A DNA stretch of 64,000 nt, from NCBI RefSeq assembly GCF_003427025.1, contig NZ_QVAI01000007.1, positions 124,001-188,000 on the forward strand. The letters run 5' to 3'. The translations under genes and the position numbers were made by a program. The notes under the pieces were generated by a model. That model made no database searches. It was not told the DNA's origin and saw nothing but the letters and a program-made list of their open reading frames with translations. This DNA is from Jiangella endophytica. Lineage in GTDB: Bacteria; Actinomycetota; Actinomycetes; Jiangellales; Jiangellaceae. Of the stretch, positions 61,915 through 64,000 are shown piece by piece (the first letter of the stretch is position 1; every line of letters begins with the position of its first letter).

Positions 61915-62841
61915 TCAGCCGGAGACGACGCTCCAGGCGATGCCGTCGAGGATGTCGTGCTCGCTGACCAGGACCTCGTCGACACCCGCACGGTCGACCA
62001 CGCAACGCAGCACCAGCGCGCCGGCGCCGATGACGTCGGCCCGGCCGGGGTGCATCGGGCCGATGGCCAGCCGCTCGGCCTGGGTCAGCGTCAGCAGGTG
62101 GTCGCTGATCGCCCGGACCTGATCGGCCGGGATGCGGCTGTGGTGGATGGCAGCGGAGTCGTACTCGGCCAGTCCCAGGTGGATCGCGGCGACGGTGGTG
62201 ACCGAACCGGCCAGCCCGATCAGGGTCCGCGCGTCGCCGATGGGCACGACGCCGGCCGCCTCGTCGAGCGCGGCCTCGATGTCGGCCCGGGCCGCGGCGA
62301 CCTGATCGGGCGTGGGCGGGTCGGACGGGAACCGCCGCTCCGTCAACCTGACGCAGCCGACGTCGACGCTGCGGGCGGCGGTGACGCCGCCGGTGCCGAG
62401 CGCCAACTCCGTAGAGCCGCCACCGATGTCGACGACGAGGTACGGCGCGCCGCCGTCGGCGGGCAGCCCGCGCACGGCGCCGACGAACGAGAGCCCGGCC
62501 TCGGCCGCGCCGGACACGACCTCCGGCTCGACTCCGAGCACACTGACGACGCCGGCGACGAACTCGTCGCGGTTGGCGGCGTCGCGGGTGGCGCTGGTGG
62601 CGACCATGCGGACGTGGTCGGCGCCGAGCTCCTCGATGACGGCGGCGTACTCGCTCAGTGCCTCGAACGTGCGCGACAGCGCCTCGGTGGCGAGCACGCC
62701 GGTGCGGTCGACGTCCTTGCCGAGCCGGACGATGCGCAGCCGGCGGTCGAGGTCGTGCTGGGTGTCGCCCGCCGGGTCGAGGTCGGTGACGAGGAGCCGG
62801 ATGGAGTTGGTGCCGCAGTCGATGGCGGCGACGCGGGTCAT
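61915..62841 (-). CDS. ppx: Ppx/GppA exopolyphosphatase family protein
   Basis: A 308-residue enzyme of the actin-like ATPase superfamily that hydrolyses polyphosphate or pppGpp. It starts with the phosphate-1 motif MTRVAAIDCGTNSIRLLV and has the second motif YLVVDIGGGSTELALG near residues 136-151, then GLAGSVTTVAA for the adenosine-like region. At 308 residues it is the short actinobacterial form without the C-terminal HD part. ATG 62841 overlaps the DUF501 stop. Its place after ftsB and DUF501 is conserved in actinobacteria. Confidence 0.94.
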   Translation of the reverse strand: MTRVAAIDCGTNSIRLLVTDLDPAGDTQHDLDRRLRIVRLGKDVDRTGVLATEALSRTFEALSEYAAVIEELGADHVRMVATSATRDAANRDEFVAGVVSVLGVEPEVVSGAAEAGLSFVGAVRGLPADGGAPYLVVDIGGGSTELALGTGGVTAARSVDVGCVRLTERRFPSDPPTPDQVAAARADIEAALDEAAGVVPIGDARTLIGLAGSVTTVAAIHLGLAEYDSAAIHHSRIPADQVRAISDHLLTLTQAERLAIGPMHPGRADVIGAGALVLRCVVDRAGVDEVLVSEHDILDGIAWSVVSG

Positions 62842-63341
62842 GCGGGGCTCCAGTCGCAGGTCGCCGGAGTCCACGTGTCCTTCATCGACTCCAGCGCGCG
62901 GTCGCCGAACGGGTTGACGCCCGGGCCGGCGGCGAGGCTGTGTGCGACGAGGACGTGCAGGCACTTGACGCGGTCGGGCATGCCGCCCGCCGTGACGCCG
63001 GCGATCTCGGCGACGTGGCCGATCCCCTCACGGCGAGCCAGGTACGACTCGTGCGCGGCGCGGTAGGCGGCGGTCAGCTCGGGGTCGCCGGCCAGCTCGT
63101 CGGTCCACTCGCGCATGAGGCCGACGGACTCCAGTGTCGACGTCGCGGCGACGGCTCGCGGGCAGGTCAGGTAGTAGAGCGTCGGGAACGGCGTGCCGTC
63201 GGGCAGCCGCGGCTCGGTCTCGACGACGGACGGGTGTCCGCCGGCGCACCGTGCGGCGACGGCCCGGACGCCGCGGACCGGGCGCCCCAGCTGCTGGGTG
63301 ACGGTGTCGAGGTCGGTGGGGGCGGGCGGGGTGGCGGTCAC
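62838..63341 (-). CDS. DUF501-family protein
   Basis: A 167-residue protein found next to ppx/gppA in most actinobacteria. TQQLGRPVRGVRAVAARCAGGHPSVVETEPRLPDGTPFPTLYYLTCPR and HVLVAHSLAAGPGVNPFGDRAL are the family's conserved blocks. Two conserved cysteines (CAGGHP, LTCPR) and a third in VKCLH could hold metal. Function is unknown. GTG 63341 overlaps the ftsB stop (GTGA), and the stop overlaps the ppx start, so all three are translationally coupled. Confidence 0.92.
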   Translation of the reverse strand: MTATPPAPTDLDTVTQQLGRPVRGVRAVAARCAGGHPSVVETEPRLPDGTPFPTLYYLTCPRAVAATSTLESVGLMREWTDELAGDPELTAAYRAAHESYLARREGIGHVAEIAGVTAGGMPDRVKCLHVLVAHSLAAGPGVNPFGDRALESMKDTWTPATCDWSPA

Positions 63342-63967
63342 TCGGCTGCGTCGTCCCCGTCGTCGGCCGGCTGCTCGGGCGGCGGGCTGTCGGCGAACGT
63401 CACCGACGCCCAGAGCCGTTCGTACCAGGCGCCCTGACCGGCCGGCGGCAGCCCGTCGGCCTGGGCGGCGGTGGTGTCGTCCTGCGCGCCGGGACCGGGC
63501 AGCACGATGTAGCTCTGCTCGCCGGGCAGCACGAACCCGAGCCGCTGGCGGGCCTGGGCGGCCACGTAGGCGGGGTCTTCCCACAGCCGCAGCTCCTGCT
63601 CCAGCTGCTCGACGGAGGCGCTGAGGTCGTCCTGCTCGCGCTGCAGCTCGACCCGTTCGCGGTGCTGGTCGAACCAGGCCCGCAGCGGGTAGGCGTACGA
63701 CACCAGCAACACCGCCAGCACCAGCGCGAGCACGGCGGCCCGGCCGGTGACCGACGGACGGCCGCTGGGCTTGGCCTGCGGCCGGCGTGGTGGTGGCGAA
63801 GGCGGCGGACCGTCGCCGGCGTCGACCGCGGTGCGCGGCCGCGCCGCCGCGGTGCCGCCCTTGGGAGCGCGGGCCGACGGCCGGCCGGCCCGGCCCGCGC
63901 TGGGCCGTCGCGCCGTGCCAGCGCCCGCCGCGGGGCGGGCGCTGGGCGAACGGCGCGACGTGGGCAC
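63338..63967 (-). CDS. ftsB: Septum formation initiator FtsB/DivIC
   Basis: A 209-residue cell-division membrane protein. The N-terminal 70 residues are cytoplasmic, Pro/Arg-rich and disordered. One helix follows (GRAAVLALVLAVLLVSYAYPL, about 76-95), then an outer coiled coil (HRERVELQREQDDLSASVEQLEQELRLWEDP) and the YVAAQARQRLGFVLPGE block that is diagnostic for the DivIC/FtsB family. It forms the FtsQLB-like complex that activates septal wall synthesis. GTG 63967 lies 9 bp after the eno stop. Confidence 0.93.
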   Translation of the reverse strand: MPTSRRSPSARPAAGAGTARRPSAGRAGRPSARAPKGGTAAARPRTAVDAGDGPPPSPPPRRPQAKPSGRPSVTGRAAVLALVLAVLLVSYAYPLRAWFDQHRERVELQREQDDLSASVEQLEQELRLWEDPAYVAAQARQRLGFVLPGEQSYIVLPGPGAQDDTTAAQADGLPPAGQGAWYERLWASVTFADSPPPEQPADDGDDAAE

Positions 63968-63976
63968 CTGCGGCTC

Positions 63977-64000
63977 CTACGCCTCGAACCGCGGGAAGGC
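63977..64000 (-). CDS. eno: Enolase, C-terminal end only
   Basis: Only the last seven codons are inside the window, AFPRFEA followed by TAG. The FPRF ending and the position just before ftsB are typical of actinobacterial eno, which encodes the glycolytic enzyme 2-phosphoglycerate dehydratase. The call depends on this short tail and on gene order. Confidence 0.65.
   Translation of the reverse strand, partial: AFPRFEA

Overview
The window is a chromosomal segment of a very high-GC Actinomycetota. This is supported by the strong third-position GC bias, the many GTG starts, the ATGA/GTGA start-stop overlaps inside operons, the two SARP/AfsR-type regulators, and a conserved actinobacterial block at the right end (eno - ftsB/divIC - DUF501 - ppx/gppA). 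The genus cannot be fixed from sequence alone. No phage, transposase, integrase or CRISPR array was seen. Most of the window looks like the nutrient-acquisition, regulatory and envelope part of a soil actinomycete genome.

Layout. 1-1330: the end of a CynX/NimT-type MFS permease and a convergent GntR/UTRA regulator. 1350-5690: a GntR-controlled operon with an SsuABC-like importer and a choline-sulfatase, preceded by a 12-codon leader and two matching 13-bp palindromes. 5700-14700: a divergent sugar-acid locus, with an ABC importer and a ManD-type dehydratase to the left and a DUF6259-like protein, a uronate-dehydrogenase-like SDR, an IclR regulator and an aldose epimerase to the right. A palindrome lies in the shared promoter region. 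14800-22520: an envelope glycan block with two glycosyltransferases, a flippase-like membrane protein and three DUF2142-type membrane proteins. Two of these overlap convergently by 163 bp. 22620-30360: a J-domain membrane protein, a full AfsR-type regulator next to a shortened paralogue with a broken P-loop, an MFS exporter and a HAD hydrolase. 30340-43020: a CapA/M15 fusion, then a DeoR-linked operon with a UgpB/A/E-like importer, a glycerophosphodiester phosphodiesterase, an inositol-monophosphatase-like enzyme and a Tat-exported beta-helix protein, then a metallophosphoesterase and a DUF47/PiT phosphate pair.

43070-49270: an 1860-residue single-chain acyl-CoA carboxylase and a small YdeI-like protein. 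49430-52660: a thiol/oxidant-stress cluster (disulfide oxidoreductase, HdeD-like protein, Ohr-type OsmC) divergent from a TetR regulator, with a 24-bp palindrome between them. 52660-56760: an unusual class I tRNA with a UAA anticodon, peptide deformylase (which has an in-frame TTA codon), an ACT-domain protein, cyclopropane fatty acid synthase, and type II NADH dehydrogenase with a perfect Rex operator. 56750-61570: a flavin-reductase-like protein, an ArsR regulator, repeats, a YCII protein, uracil-DNA glycosylase UdgB, a Tat-exported unknown, an SRPBCC protein and a damaged rpmF-like remnant. 61900-64000: the ppx, DUF501, ftsB, eno housekeeping block.

The window works mainly as three import-and-degrade modules (a sulfate ester, sugar acids, phosphodiesters), each with its own regulator and a candidate operator. 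The most unusual items are the class I UAA tRNA, the SARP paralogue without a P-loop lysine, the phosphodiester module, the antisense-overlapping DUF2142 genes, and a hairpin repeat found both inside a coding sequence and between genes.
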